This document shows, piece after piece, positions 43,801 through 51,453 of a stretch of DNA of 51,453 nt. Source of the DNA: Lyngbya aestuarii BL J (GTDB lineage Bacteria; Cyanobacteriota; Cyanobacteriia; Cyanobacteriales; Microcoleaceae). Location: assembly GCF_000478195.2 (NCBI RefSeq), contig NZ_AUZM01000045.1, forward strand, positions 1 through 51,453, read 5' to 3'. The notes below the pieces were generated by a model. The model worked only from the letters and a program-made list of their open reading frames with translations, had not been told where the DNA came from and did not search any database. Each line of letters begins with the position of its first letter. The first letter of the stretch is position 1. The position numbers and the translations under genes are program-made.

Positions 43801-44612
43801 ACCTAGAGACGGGGTATACCGCATCTGTCAAGACGTTGAACGGACATGACTCTGTGGTGAATACGGTTGAGTTTAGTCCGAATGGAATCATGGCTTCTGG
43901 GAGTGAAGACGCAAAGGTGAAGCTTTGGCAAAAGGACGGGACTTTAATAGAGACTTTAACCCTGGATGCTCCGGTTGTCAGTATTGAGTTTGATCAAACC
44001 GGAGATGTAATGGCGATCGCTACTTCTGATCCGCAAACCCAATCCCAACTTCAATTGTGGAGTCAAGATCAAACGGGTTGGCGCTTCCGCACGATTCGAT
44101 CTTATCCAAAGCGAACGATTAATCAAATTAGTTACGTCTCAAAGGCTGGACTTTTAGCGATCGCAGTTGAAGATCCTAAAGATCAAGTTGAAGATCAAGT
44201 TGATCTCTGGAGTCCGAGTCAGGGAACCTCTTGTCCTCTGAAACATCAGGCGACTGTACGCAGTATTGATATCGATCCCAGTGGTAAAATTTTGGCAACA
44301 GCGAGTGATGATAAAAAAGTTCGATTTTGGCCGCTTGATCGCCAACAACTTTGGCCGACGGATGGAAACTGTCAGACTCAAGAGATTGAACCGTTTTACA
44401 CCATTGATCAAGATGTATTTATCAATCGGGTTCATTTCAATCAAGATGGCACAATTTTAGCGATCGCCAAAGAGGATGGAACAACTATTCTTTGGAATAT
44501 GCAAGGCTTTGAGTTAGATTATCAAATCACCCAAGGGTGTTTGTGGCTTCAGGACTATCTCTCGAATCTTCCTGATCAAGAACGTGCTTCTCTGTGTCAA
44601 AACTCAAAATAG
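40878..44612 (+). CDS. STAND-type P-loop NTPase with WD40 propeller (after frameshift)
   Basis: The nominal start is a TTG at 40878, but the same frame is open from 40635 and encodes HRRDWENTKEFATIALEILQ, so this is the downstream part of the split gene. Order: end of the TPRs; an NTPase domain with Walker A YGQSGVGKSSIM (about 41164-41199) and Walker B ILIFDQFEEFF; a helical STAND-like region (TRSELTEELKEALG, FYQLVHDYLADFIRQKH); a coiled coil; one membrane helix (IMAALAGVLFAGFTLFAMG); then about thirteen WD40 repeats (VSFSPDGQTIASASYDTTVKLW and similar) forming one or two propellers; and a short Cys-containing tail. Such STAND proteins act as inducible signalling or defence ATPases; the ligand here is unknown. 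Confidence 0.8.
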   Translation: MQILGMLHRLYFELGEYREAFDTKKEHRTKSSAFGYTAFIGAGRLQPREQAVDPMLGTVSTEATVTDEIKASGREEAINRLLQRVGSTQHKLTVIYGQSGVGKSSIMRAGLVPALQDFSIEARQVVPILLRTYNSFAKELEKRLSNYPLTEFPETEKTTEEKVESQNSTRTTQRSNQEALENILLQLKANANQNKITILIFDQFEEFFFTYTRPKARLLFFEALRDCLNLPYVKVIISVRDDYLHHLLEGVRLIDFEIINNDILNKDILFYLGNFTRKEAYNVIKSLTDRSHFFLEDALIKALVNDLSSELGEVRPIELQVVGAQLQAEDITTLAEYENKGPKQKLVERFLEEVIQDCGLEHQQAANLVLYLLTDENNTRPLKTRSELTEELKEALGKTGVEYQLDLILYILSQSGLVSREIVDGTEFYQLVHDYLADFIRQKHRSDREVAFEQLQQKNKELEEDVDIYSRLAKETERRRKAETRSRQLERIMAALAGVLFAGFTLFAMGQKRQEAQARIEAIEAAKDSLIVADQNDQIGILRASLIIGENIQQTKASKDLENQIAKGLRKLSDNSLHERNRLEQNDSVLAASYSPDGEVIATGGNEKVIKLWNRNGQFITNFIDPAISSQPLSHEDVVLGVSFSPDGQTIASASYDTTVKLWSRDGQWLKTLRGHQAVVTSVIFSPDGRLIASASADGTVKLWDVNNGTAIKTINAHKGGVLDVKFSPDGETIASGGSFDPTVKLWKIDGTRLKTLRGHCQSVQQTENCIGVYEVSFSPNGLVLASASGDRTVKLWNVQTGKEIETLKGHNNDVLGVSFSPDGQTIASGSRDRTVKLWNKDGVILQTFSGHNNDVWTVSFSPDSEMIASASSDNTVKLWDRNSNPLDHILQGHPLAINDVDFSPNGEIIATASDDQTVRLWKTDTVQLLKNSDDQPLLLQHQNQVRWVSLSPDGQTLATVGTSEPTIQFWNIQNLETGYTASVKTLNGHDSVVNTVEFSPNGIMASGSEDAKVKLWQKDGTLIETLTLDAPVVSIEFDQTGDVMAIATSDPQTQSQLQLWSQDQTGWRFRTIRSYPKRTINQISYVSKAGLLAIAVEDPKDQVEDQVDLWSPSQGTSCPLKHQATVRSIDIDPSGKILATASDDKKVRFWPLDRQQLWPTDGNCQTQEIEPFYTIDQDVFINRVHFNQDGTILAIAKEDGTTILWNMQGFELDYQITQGCLWLQDYLSNLPDQERASLCQNSK

Positions 44613-44671
44613 AGGGAGGCGCGCATCTCCCCAACTCCCTGTCAAACCACTTCCAGCGATGTTACGCTTAG

Positions 44672-44691
44672 ACTGTACAGTGTGGTACTGT
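44672..44691 (+). promoter_or_regulatory. Candidate TetR operator
   Basis: The sequence ACTGTACAGTGTGGTACTGT contains a perfect palindrome ACTGTACAGT and an overlapping inverted repeat ACAGT-N5-ACTGT. It lies 53 bases before the TetR ATG, just upstream of a -10-like CATAAT. This is a typical place for autorepression by a TetR protein. Inferred from symmetry only. Confidence 0.45.
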
Positions 44692-44743
44692 TTGGAGCGA
44701 GTTATAAGCATAATATACACAACAAAATAGGAGAATCAAAGCG

Positions 44744-45382
44744 ATGCGTAAAATCACAAACCTTGAATATTCACGTCCGGGATGCGCCGAGAAAGCCGAC
44801 CAAATTCTCCGAGGTGCCATGCCCGAATTTTTAGCCCATGGCTACGCTTGCACCAGTATGGATAAAATTGCTAAATCGGCCGGTGTGTCCAAACAAACCC
44901 TGTACAGTCACTTTTGTGATAAAGACGGCCTATTTACCGCCCTCGTTAAACGCATCGCCTCCGAGAAATTTCGCCTGGTTTGGTCACAACCCCTCAAAGG
45001 TCAACCGGACTTAGTGTTGCGAGATCTCGCCCACAGAATCATTGAAAATGCCTCAGAGGATGAATATCTCTGTTTTGCCCGTTTAATTATCGGTGAGTCT
45101 AGCAAACGACCAGATTTAGCCGAAATCTTTGTGCAGGAACTAATTCAACCCGCCACAGTCACGTTAACCGAATATTTCCAAAATTGTCCACACCTAGAAA
45201 TCAACGACCCTGAAGCCACAGCCCGGATCTTTGTCGGTGGGTTAATCCATTTTATTATGGTGCAGAACGTCCTCCAGGGAGACAAACTCATGCCAATGGA
45301 CTCCGAACGGTTGATTGATAGCCTCGTTGATACTATCGTTAAATCTGGACAAAAAACCCCAAGTCAAAAAATAAGCCTGTGA
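44744..45382 (+). CDS. TetR/AcrR-family transcriptional regulator
   Basis: This is a 212-residue protein. The N-terminal helix-turn-helix domain (ILRGAMPEFLAHGYACTSMD, IAKSAGVSKQTLYSHFCDK) is canonical TetR; the C-terminal ligand-binding domain (IIENASEDEYLCFARLIIGE, ARIFVGGLIHFIMVQ) resembles AefR/TetR_C proteins that control efflux or stress genes. The ATG has TAGGAG upstream. A palindromic candidate operator lies at 44672-44691. The downstream hydrolase gene (74-base gap) could be co-transcribed, though its product does not itself suggest the inducer. Confidence 0.93.
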   Translation: MRKITNLEYSRPGCAEKADQILRGAMPEFLAHGYACTSMDKIAKSAGVSKQTLYSHFCDKDGLFTALVKRIASEKFRLVWSQPLKGQPDLVLRDLAHRIIENASEDEYLCFARLIIGESSKRPDLAEIFVQELIQPATVTLTEYFQNCPHLEINDPEATARIFVGGLIHFIMVQNVLQGDKLMPMDSERLIDSLVDTIVKSGQKTPSQKISL

Positions 45383-45456
45383 ACTCTGTCCGTTAAGGTT
45401 CTCTATCTGCCATCATTGACCTATAAAAACACCACCTATCCCTTCTGCTTTCGATA

Positions 45457-46521
45457 ATGGATCAACTCTCCTACACTCCCCCCTTTTTGCTAAAAAATGG
45501 CTTGACAATGACTGTTTATGCAGCCTTGAGAGCCAAGAAAACCTGGGAAAAAACCACCCCTCATCGGGAACCCCACTATCAAGACCAAATCTTTCTCGGG
45601 GCGGGGAAAGTTCCGATTTTTGGTCAATATGCCATTGCTGAACATTCACGCGGTACAATCATCGGTACTTATGGGATTACTGGAGATTTAAACAACCAAT
45701 GGTTTCTCAGACTGTTGGGGCGCAAAGCCTACGCCAAAGGTTACAGCGTTGTTTTGTTTGACTGGCGGGCGCATGGGAAAACCGCAGAACTCTCACCCAC
45801 ACTCACCTCAGATGGAATTTTTGAGGGAGAAGACTTTGTTCGCATCGCCGCTAAAGCGAAAGCCTTGGGGTGTCCGCCTCCGTTTTGGTTTACGGGATAT
45901 TCCTTGGGTGGACAGTTAGCGCTTTGGGGTGTGAAAGCAGCACAAACCGTTTCCAGTTGGGGAAATAACCTCAATTTTAGTGAGTCAGACTTTGCCGGGG
46001 GAGCGGTGATTTGTCCAAGTTTGGATTCTAATCGTTCTCTGTCTTATTTGGTTAAAGATCCTTTCGGAAAATATCTCGAAAAAGCGATCGCCAAAGAGTT
46101 AAAAAGACTGGCTAGACGTATCTACAAAGCCCATCCCCAAAATATTGATCCAGAAGCGATCAAACGAGCCAATAGTATTTGGGGATTTGATCAAGAATTG
46201 GTGATCGAACGATTAGGATTTTCGTCAGTCGAAGACTACTATAATGCCAGTAGTGCCTTACCGTTATTAACTCAATTTCAAAAACCCACATTGATTCTTT
46301 ATGCGGCCGATGATCCTTTATTTGATCCCACTATTATTCCCGATTTACAAGCCGCCGCTCGCCAAAATTCTAAAATAGACTTGATGTTAACTCAATATGG
46401 CGGTCATGTTGGCTATATTAGCAGTAAATCTTGTCAACGTCAATCCCAAGATCCGGATCGGTGGTGGGGTTGGAATCGGGTGTTAGAGTGGTGCGATCGC
46501 TTGGGTTATTCAGAGGATTGA
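45457..46521 (+). CDS. YheT-like alpha/beta hydrolase
   Basis: This 354-residue alpha/beta-fold hydrolase has an N-terminal PPFLLKNGLTMTVYAAL as in the YheT/UPF0017 group. The oxyanion strand is GTIIGTYGITGDL, the substrate/DWRAHGKT loop follows, and the nucleophile is Ser in the elbow FTGYSLGGQLALWG. The probable Asp lies in LYAADDPLFDP and His in QYGGHVGYI, completing the triad. Family members are esterases/lipases with unclear substrates. The protein lacks a signal peptide, so it is cytoplasmic. It follows the TetR gene. Confidence 0.9.
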   Translation: MDQLSYTPPFLLKNGLTMTVYAALRAKKTWEKTTPHREPHYQDQIFLGAGKVPIFGQYAIAEHSRGTIIGTYGITGDLNNQWFLRLLGRKAYAKGYSVVLFDWRAHGKTAELSPTLTSDGIFEGEDFVRIAAKAKALGCPPPFWFTGYSLGGQLALWGVKAAQTVSSWGNNLNFSESDFAGGAVICPSLDSNRSLSYLVKDPFGKYLEKAIAKELKRLARRIYKAHPQNIDPEAIKRANSIWGFDQELVIERLGFSSVEDYYNASSALPLLTQFQKPTLILYAADDPLFDPTIIPDLQAAARQNSKIDLMLTQYGGHVGYISSKSCQRQSQDPDRWWGWNRVLEWCDRLGYSED

Positions 46522-46748
46522 CTAAAATCCGAAATGGAATAAAACTCTTTTTTGTTGCCCTTCAAAACCCTTTGATTTTCCAGACTAAAATTTCTCGAAA
46601 AAAGGGCTAATCATTTCTAGTGATCATTTATAATGATTGAGGGAAATAATCATCGGTTCAGTTGACGATTCTCCCAAAGGCGATAAAATATTTCAGTAGA
46701 GTTAGGATACCCTAAAAATTAATTCTTTAGTTAGCTTAAAAATGCGAT

Positions 46749-48104
46749 ATGAACAGGAAAATAGGGGATGATCAATTAATATTAGGAGGAGTCGTTGCTA
46801 TCACATTCCTCTGTCAAAGCGAGATAAGTCTGGCGACACCAAATCCTCCACCCCACGAACAAGCTCAACGGTCAACTATTACTTCCTTTTCAGATATTCA
46901 AGGACATTGGGCGGAAAGATGTATTCAAACCTTGGCGCAACGAGAAGTAGTAGGAGGAAATCGCGAAGATGATCGCTTTCGCCCCGATGAACCCATGAAA
47001 CGGGTAGAATTAGCGATTATTTTAAGTCAGGCTTTTTCTAATGTTGAGGCAGTTCGTAAACCCACAAACTTTGCAGATATTCCGACGAATTATTGGGCTT
47101 ATGATGCGATTCGAGAAGCGGATCGGAAAGGCTTTTTATCGGGGTATATTGCCGGGGCGTTTAATCCCATGATCACCGTCTCAAGGGCGCAGGTTTTAAC
47201 GGCTTTAACTCAAGGTTTAGACTATGAACCGCAGTGGTTATCCACACAGCAATTAGATCAGATTTTTACCGATGCCGATCAAATTCCAGAAACCGCACAA
47301 ACGGCAATTACTGCGGCGACTGAAAATGGTTTAGTGGTGAATTATCCCAATGTTAAACGTTTAAACCCGAATCAACCTGCAACTCGTGCTGAAGTGGCGA
47401 CTTTTATCTGTCAAGCGATCGCAGATTCTCGTCAAACTCCTTTTATTCCTACTCAATATATTGCTCGAGTTTCAGCAGATGAGTTGTCAAATCCCACTCC
47501 TCAAACTATTGTTTTAAACGCCAAACAAGATGAAGAAAAACCGGAAATTGTACCTTCAGCGACAGCAAAACCGGAAGAAATAATTCCCCCTGAATCCTCC
47601 TCAGAAATTGCCGCTTCTGAATCTTCTCCAAATTCCTCCTCAGAAATTGCCGCTTCTGAATCTTCTCCAAATTCCTCCGCAGAACCCTCTGAATCTTTAC
47701 CCCTAATCCCCGAAATTCCTGAGTCATTAGAAGCAACTGCGAGGGCTGAAGATGTAGAAGCTTTACTCTTTTATCAACCCGAAGATGAAGCTTCAAATCA
47801 CCGTAAATTACGCTTACAAATTGTGCGCCGAGGTGTCTTAAAATTTAGTGAAGCAATTTTGTTGATGGCGGGGAGCAATAATCAACCCACTGATCAATTT
47901 TTGGGCGTAGAAATTGAAGATATTGATCAAGATAAAGAACCAGAAATTATTCTAGACTTCAAAATCAATAGCTCTAATTCTCCCGTTTACTATTCTCTGA
48001 TTTATCGTTATAATCCCATTCGAGGTGAATATATTCCACTGCGTCAAGATTGGGGAACAACCCCTCCAGAACGATTACAACAGCAGGAAAATAGGGAGAC
48101 TTAA
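46749..48104 (+). CDS. SLH-domain exported protein with Ser/Glu repeat linker
   Basis: This is a 451-residue protein. A weak signal peptide (ILGGVVAITFLCQSEISLAT) precedes three S-layer homology domains: FSDIQGHWAERCIQTLAQRE, FADIPTNYWAYDAIREADRK, and a third around FTDADQIPETAQTAITAATENG. A low-complexity Ser/Glu/Pro linker follows, containing a 13-residue tandem repeat (SSEIAASESSPNS), then a C-terminal beta-rich domain (RKLRLQIVRRGVLKFSEAIL, DIDQDKEPEIILDFKI). SLH domains bind pyruvylated cell-wall polymer, so this is an envelope-anchored protein. Unlike cyanobacterial SLH-porins, it has no OprB barrel. It starts at ATG 46749. Confidence 0.85.
   Translation: MNRKIGDDQLILGGVVAITFLCQSEISLATPNPPPHEQAQRSTITSFSDIQGHWAERCIQTLAQREVVGGNREDDRFRPDEPMKRVELAIILSQAFSNVEAVRKPTNFADIPTNYWAYDAIREADRKGFLSGYIAGAFNPMITVSRAQVLTALTQGLDYEPQWLSTQQLDQIFTDADQIPETAQTAITAATENGLVVNYPNVKRLNPNQPATRAEVATFICQAIADSRQTPFIPTQYIARVSADELSNPTPQTIVLNAKQDEEKPEIVPSATAKPEEIIPPESSSEIAASESSPNSSSEIAASESSPNSSAEPSESLPLIPEIPESLEATARAEDVEALLFYQPEDEASNHRKLRLQIVRRGVLKFSEAILLMAGSNNQPTDQFLGVEIEDIDQDKEPEIILDFKINSSNSPVYYSLIYRYNPIRGEYIPLRQDWGTTPPERLQQQENRET
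47598..47675. repeat. 39-bp exact tandem repeat, two copies
   Basis: The unit (13 codons, reading SSEIAASESSPNS) occurs at 47598-47636 and again at 47637-47675 with no difference, in the linker of the SLH protein. Such in-frame minisatellites change linker length by slippage. Confidence 0.9.
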
Positions 48105-48105
48105 A

Positions 48106-48861
48106 TTAGCCCGAAATTTGCTGAACACAATATTGAACTCCTGTGTCAAAAATGCGAGTTCCGCCCCCTTCAGCAACCGTTTGACGCAAAGCTTGGGGGT
48201 TCGTGATCCGAACTCCGGCTAAATAATTCACTCCCATTTCGGCGAATTCTTCTAACCACGGTAAAGTTGGACCCATTAAGACTAATGTAGCATTTTTTGA
48301 TAACTCAGCCAAGCGAGGAAAGGTTTTATTCGCGATGGAAGTTGAGGTTAAAAACACCCATTCTGACTCGGGTAAAATATATTCACAAGCGGGATCAGGT
48401 AAATCTGACCCGGTGGGTTGTCTTTCAATTACCACCAAATTCATCTCTTTTTCGTAGCGAGAAAGTTCGGGATAGCGCCCAATAATTGCCACCCGTTTTC
48501 CCCGAATTTGAGGGAGAAAATGTTCAAATACAGATAAGTTTGCCGGACCAGTCGGAGAGAGAGGTTGAGCCGTTTTTGGTAGGGGAGAATCCGAATTAAT
48601 TATAGCATTAATTACCGCCATTCCGACTGTTGCTTGATAACTCTCCCACGATCGCACCCAAGAGGTCAACTCCGAGGCGGGTTTATTGACTAAAGTTCCC
48701 GACCACGGTAAGGTACGAGTGGGAATTCCGGGACTCATGCACAACCCCATTCCTTCGGCTTCGCACAGCGTCCAGGTTAAACCAATAATAACTTCTTGAA
48801 TGGGAGTATTACTGGCACTTTTATCAAGGAGTAGGTCATAAATTTCACGGGGATCAATCAT
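48106..48861 (-). CDS. DUF364 (Rossmann-like, metal-chelation-related) protein
   Basis: This 251-residue protein begins MIDPREIYDLLLDKSA at ATG 48861; a longer TTG/GTG frame to 48912 is not needed. The N-terminal DUF4213-like part (VIIGLTWTLCEAEGMGLCMS, LVNKPASELTSWVRSW) is followed by a DUF364 Rossmann domain (KRVAIIGRYPELSRYEKEMN, LPESEWVFLTSTSIANKTF, LVLMGPTLPWLEEFAEMGVN, LAGVRITNP). The pair forms a putative heavy-metal-chelation or siderophore-related family whose chemistry is not established. It converges with the SLH gene and ends one base after its stop codon. Confidence 0.85.
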   Translation of the reverse strand: MIDPREIYDLLLDKSASNTPIQEVIIGLTWTLCEAEGMGLCMSPGIPTRTLPWSGTLVNKPASELTSWVRSWESYQATVGMAVINAIINSDSPLPKTAQPLSPTGPANLSVFEHFLPQIRGKRVAIIGRYPELSRYEKEMNLVVIERQPTGSDLPDPACEYILPESEWVFLTSTSIANKTFPRLAELSKNATLVLMGPTLPWLEEFAEMGVNYLAGVRITNPQALRQTVAEGGGTRIFDTGVQYCVQQISG

Positions 48862-49025
48862 AGAAGTTTGGGGGTTAACTGACTTTGTTATTATTAACCT
48901 ATTTCTTCTCAACTTCCCTTCACTTAATAAGTTCTTTGGGTTTGTAGGAAAATACTAGATTTACTATCTACCTGTTTACCTGATGATCAGTTTCTCGGAA
49001 ATCTCACAAAAAACAATTATTAAAA

Positions 49026-49049
49026 TTGGGCGCAAGCTTTACGCCCCAA
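49026..49049 (-). terminator. Probable terminator after the RlaP gene
   Basis: On the minus strand, TTGGGGCG and CGCCCAA pair around a TAAAGCTTG loop, followed by a T-rich stretch (TTTTAATAATTGTTTTTT). It starts 17 bases beyond the stop codon of the nucleotidyltransferase gene. Confidence 0.6.
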
Positions 49050-49065
49050 CAAGAGGTTTTAGGGA

Positions 49066-50154
49066 TTAAAATCCTTGTTGTGAAACTAAATCCATACAAA
49101 GTTGATTGACAATAGATTCATCGACAGATTTTGGCAGGGTAGAAACAGTTTCGGCTTCATCGAGTTGTTGATAGAGTTGTTTTGCCATTTGTATCACTTC
49201 ATTGTAGGAATATTGACCTTTTTTGATAGCTAATAATTCTTCAGCATCTCCGGCTTCTCGACGATCAACAATTAAATTTTGAGTCTTTAAAACCTCTATC
49301 CCCGTTTTTAATAGCCGAATCGCTTGCATGGCAAATTTACAGTCATAGCCAACTTTTGCTTCCATTTTTGCCCGTTCTGGGTTACGGTTCTTTTTCCAGC
49401 TTTGATAGTTTTTGTATTCTCTAATTCTCCGTTGATATTGTTGACTTTTTTGTAACATTTGAAGAAATTCTTCCGAACAATTGGCTAACTTTTGAGTGGT
49501 TTCTAATGCTTCATCCGGAAGCGAATGTTGTTTTAAAATTCCTTTGTAGTCAATCTCTGCGGTTAACAGATTATACAACGCTTTAGCCGGTTCTAGATAT
49601 TCAATCCGATCCCGTACCAATAAATACAAATATTCTAAAAAACTATTAATCTGGCTAACATTTAGAGGCGGCTTTTCTACCAATCCAAATTCAGCCGCAG
49701 TGGGTTGATGTTGGGGAGGATTGAGTAACCAACGACGATGAGATTCTAACTTTTTGATTTGGGCGTAACCATAACCCGAATAGGTTTGTTTGATGCGTTT
49801 AGAAAGAAATAATTGTCGATGTTGCTGCAATATTTTTCCTACTTCTGTCAGGTGAACATAGTCTTTAAACCAGAATAATTCTAAAATATTGGGATTATTA
49901 TCAATCGCTAATTTTAAGAACTTTCTGAGTTCATAGATACAGGTATCTTTGGCTAAATAAGGAAACGTTTGAGATGGGGTTGTATCCCAGCCTTTATCCT
50001 GTTGTTCGATGTGACTTAATCCCAAATAATAGGGTTTTGTCGCAATAAAAATGCCGCGATAGTCATAGTCAGAGGTAGCTGTTTCTAACCCATAACCTCG
50101 TGAACCTGTTAAGGCAATTAAAACCGTTCTATTTTCAATGTCTTCACGATTCAT
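49066..50154 (-). CDS. RlaP-type nucleotidyltransferase domain protein
   Basis: This is a 362-residue protein. The N-terminal polymerase-beta fold has VLIALTGSRGYGLETATSDY followed by DYRGIFIATK, i.e. the GS...SDxDxRG catalytic pattern of the MNT/RlaP superfamily. The rest is helical (CIYELRKFLKLAIDNNPNIL, ELFWFKDYV, DYKGILKQHSLPDEA, FAMQAIRLLKTGIEVLKTQN). RlaP (DUF4269/PF10127-like) proteins are named for association with RNA ligases in other bacteria; no ligase gene is adjacent here. Likely an RNA- or small-molecule-nucleotidylating enzyme. It starts at ATG 50154 and has a terminator-like hairpin after its stop. Confidence 0.8.
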   Translation of the reverse strand: MNREDIENRTVLIALTGSRGYGLETATSDYDYRGIFIATKPYYLGLSHIEQQDKGWDTTPSQTFPYLAKDTCIYELRKFLKLAIDNNPNILELFWFKDYVHLTEVGKILQQHRQLFLSKRIKQTYSGYGYAQIKKLESHRRWLLNPPQHQPTAAEFGLVEKPPLNVSQINSFLEYLYLLVRDRIEYLEPAKALYNLLTAEIDYKGILKQHSLPDEALETTQKLANCSEEFLQMLQKSQQYQRRIREYKNYQSWKKNRNPERAKMEAKVGYDCKFAMQAIRLLKTGIEVLKTQNLIVDRREAGDAEELLAIKKGQYSYNEVIQMAKQLYQQLDEAETVSTLPKSVDESIVNQLCMDLVSQQGF

Positions 50155-50339
50155 TAATTAGTTAAACGAACAACTTCTGCTGATCGTTCCTCACTTGTAT
50201 AAAACTGTATTATGTTTGTAGTATATCACAAGAATAACGAACCTGCAACTATTCCACATCCACCAATGTAGGGGTTATTGTGTAGAAATCTATGTTTTTG
50301 AGGCAGAAACCTGAATCAACCCACCCCACTTGTCTCAGG

Positions 50340-50831
50340 TTAATTTTTTCGGGTTAAAACAATTCCCGCTAAAATCAGGAAACCTCCGATCAAAAAAAAG
50401 CTTATATCGTATATAATAAAGTTGGGAACTTGGCGAATATGATGCAATCTCAAGATCGCATGAAAAACAACACTATCAAATAAATTAAATCCTCCCCAAC
50501 CTATTAGATTCCAGCCAATAAATGCGCGAGTTGACAGTGAAAAACTGGGATTTTGCTTAATACTTTTCCACAACAAACCTAAACCCGCTACAGTAATTGT
50601 AAACATTCCAGCATTAAAAACACCATCCGCAACAGTATTTGTTTCTAATCCGGCGAGGGTATTTGTGGGGACGAGATTGGCGATCATGTGGTGCCATTGC
50701 CACAACTGATGCAATACAATTCCATCGATAAACCCGCCCAAACCAAAGCCGAGTAAAAAACTTGCAAAAATTAACATTTTACTTTCGGAAGTAGTCGAGT
50801 CTAAGTTTTGCTTGCTTGTTTCATTTGTCAT
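50340..50831 (-). CDS. DUF2243 membrane protein
   Basis: This 163-residue protein has four membrane helices. DUF2243 features are the GFGLGGFIDGIVLHQLWQWH motif and the second-half GWNLIGWGGFNLFDSVVFHA with its conserved acidic/His residues (FDSVVFH...LHHIRQ), which may bind a metal. The function is unknown. Good ribosome binding site AAGGAG 10 bases before the ATG. It follows the DUF442 phosphatase after 46 bases on the same strand; such an association suggests a redox or sulphur/metal-stress role (inference). Confidence 0.85.
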   Translation of the reverse strand: MTNETSKQNLDSTTSESKMLIFASFLLGFGLGGFIDGIVLHQLWQWHHMIANLVPTNTLAGLETNTVADGVFNAGMFTITVAGLGLLWKSIKQNPSFSLSTRAFIGWNLIGWGGFNLFDSVVFHAILRLHHIRQVPNFIIYDISFFLIGGFLILAGIVLTRKN

Positions 50832-50877
50832 TATTTTATAACTCCTTGTCGCCTAATTTCAGTGAGATTCGGATGAA

Positions 50878-51330
50878 TTAATGATTGTTTGAATGTTTAG
50901 AAATATAAGTGATTAAAAACTCCTTCATTTGCGGAAATGTATTGCAATCAAAACCCATTTCTTTACCCTGTTCTAGGATGGTATCTGCCGATATATTTTC
51001 TTTAATCGCAATATACATTAACCCCATTGCACCCGAACGCAATCCACTTTTACAATGGAGTAAGACAGGTTTCGGAAGGTAATCAATTTGTTGTATAATT
51101 TTATCGGCAAGTTCCTCTGTAATCCCATTAGGTTTGACGGGAAGATTAACATATTCTAATCCGGCTGCTTCTGCTTGTTTCTCCTCATCACTGAGGAAAC
51201 CTTCTTCTTGAGGAGATCGAAAGTTTAGCACGGATTTAAACCCGGCTTGTGCTGCTTGTTGCAATTGGGTCGGTGTAACTTGATTAGTCGCAATTGAGAG
51301 TTGCTCATTAATTTTTTTAAGATTTTCCAT
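50878..51330 (-). CDS. DUF442/BLH-type dual-specificity phosphatase-like protein
   Basis: This 150-residue protein has the order of the beta-lactamase-hydrolase-like (DUF442) phosphatase fold: INEQLSIATNQVTPTQLQQA, GFKSVLNFRSPQEEG, AEAAGLEYVNLPVKPNGITE, then the phosphatase signature LLHCKSGLRSGAMGLMYI, whose Cys-x5-Arg forms the P-loop. Members of this group act as protein phosphatases or accompany sulphide oxidation enzymes. No partner beta-lactamase-type persulphide dioxygenase is present in the window, but the upstream sequence is cut by the edge. ATG at 51330 with AAAGGA upstream. Confidence 0.88.
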   Translation of the reverse strand: MENLKKINEQLSIATNQVTPTQLQQAAQAGFKSVLNFRSPQEEGFLSDEEKQAEAAGLEYVNLPVKPNGITEELADKIIQQIDYLPKPVLLHCKSGLRSGAMGLMYIAIKENISADTILEQGKEMGFDCNTFPQMKEFLITYISKHSNNH

Positions 51331-51453
51331 GACTGTACTTATCCTTTGTGACTTAATCCCCTAAATATAATACTCCCCCGGAGTTAACCCGAGGGAATCT
51401 TCTTTCTACGATTCGACTTTCAATATATCGAGCGTTCAAAGTTAAAGTGTGTG

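Noticed and set aside
39515-44612. A two-gene reading of the TPR and WD40 frames
   Set aside because: The downstream frame continues the TPR upstream of its nominal TTG start, so a single frameshifted gene explains the data better.

Overview
The window is chromosomal DNA from a cyanobacterium, most likely a filamentous, non-heterocystous Oscillatoriales-type organism (the order is inferred). Support comes from the response regulator RpaB next to a complex C cofactor-assembly protein, a Tic22-like protein, a plastid-NSI-like acetyltransferase, SLH, CHAT and WD40 multidomain proteins, about twenty HIP1 octamers (GCGATCGC), and GC-rich palindromic repeats scattered in AT-richer DNA. No tRNA, rRNA, CRISPR array, transposase or prophage gene was recognised.

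Layout. 1-4 kb: the 3' part of a giant secreted protein with Ig/cadherin-like modules, an SdrD-B-like module and C-terminal RTX calcium-binding repeats; its start lies outside the window. 4-10.4 kb: small membrane protein, rpsU, convergent radA, then rpaB, complex C assembly protein, DUF456 protein and an overlapping pair of small unknown proteins. 10.5-14.7 kb (minus): a TPR-CHAT protein carrying repeat-derived coding sequence, a repeat-rich spacer, and rfbB. 14.8-18.3 kb: CapA-like protein, membrane protein, rplU-rpmA with a strong terminator. 19-23 kb: acetyltransferase, then a minus-strand run Tic22 > prmC > tsaC > degenerate histidine kinase. 23.5 kb: NADAR protein.

24-28.8 kb is a compact minus-strand cluster: a small unknown protein, a GMC oxidoreductase, two short-chain epimerase/dehydrogenases and a YdcF/DUF218-like protein. 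It looks like an uncharacterised lipid, sugar or terpenoid modification pathway. 28.9-36.3 kb holds two paralogous polytopic membrane proteins (GT-C-like architecture) flanking a BCCT osmolyte transporter, a tandem UspA protein and a small secreted protein. The BCCT gene has a long leader that can fold into a multibranched RNA, a candidate riboswitch. 36.4-39.2 kb: thiO, a membrane protein and a tiny secreted protein.

39.5-44.6 kb: a TPR / STAND-type P-loop / WD40 gene split in two by what looks like a one-base frameshift. 44.7-51.4 kb: TetR regulator, YheT-like hydrolase, SLH protein, DUF364 protein, RlaP-type nucleotidyltransferase, and a DUF442 phosphatase/DUF2243 membrane protein operon.

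The most notable signals are the invasion of reading frames (CHAT gene, histidine kinase) by palindromic repeat families, with related units also in the spacer at 13.1-13.4 kb; the structured RNA ahead of the BCCT gene; the frameshifted STAND-WD40 gene; and the GMC/epimerase cluster. All functions are inferred from sequence reading alone.
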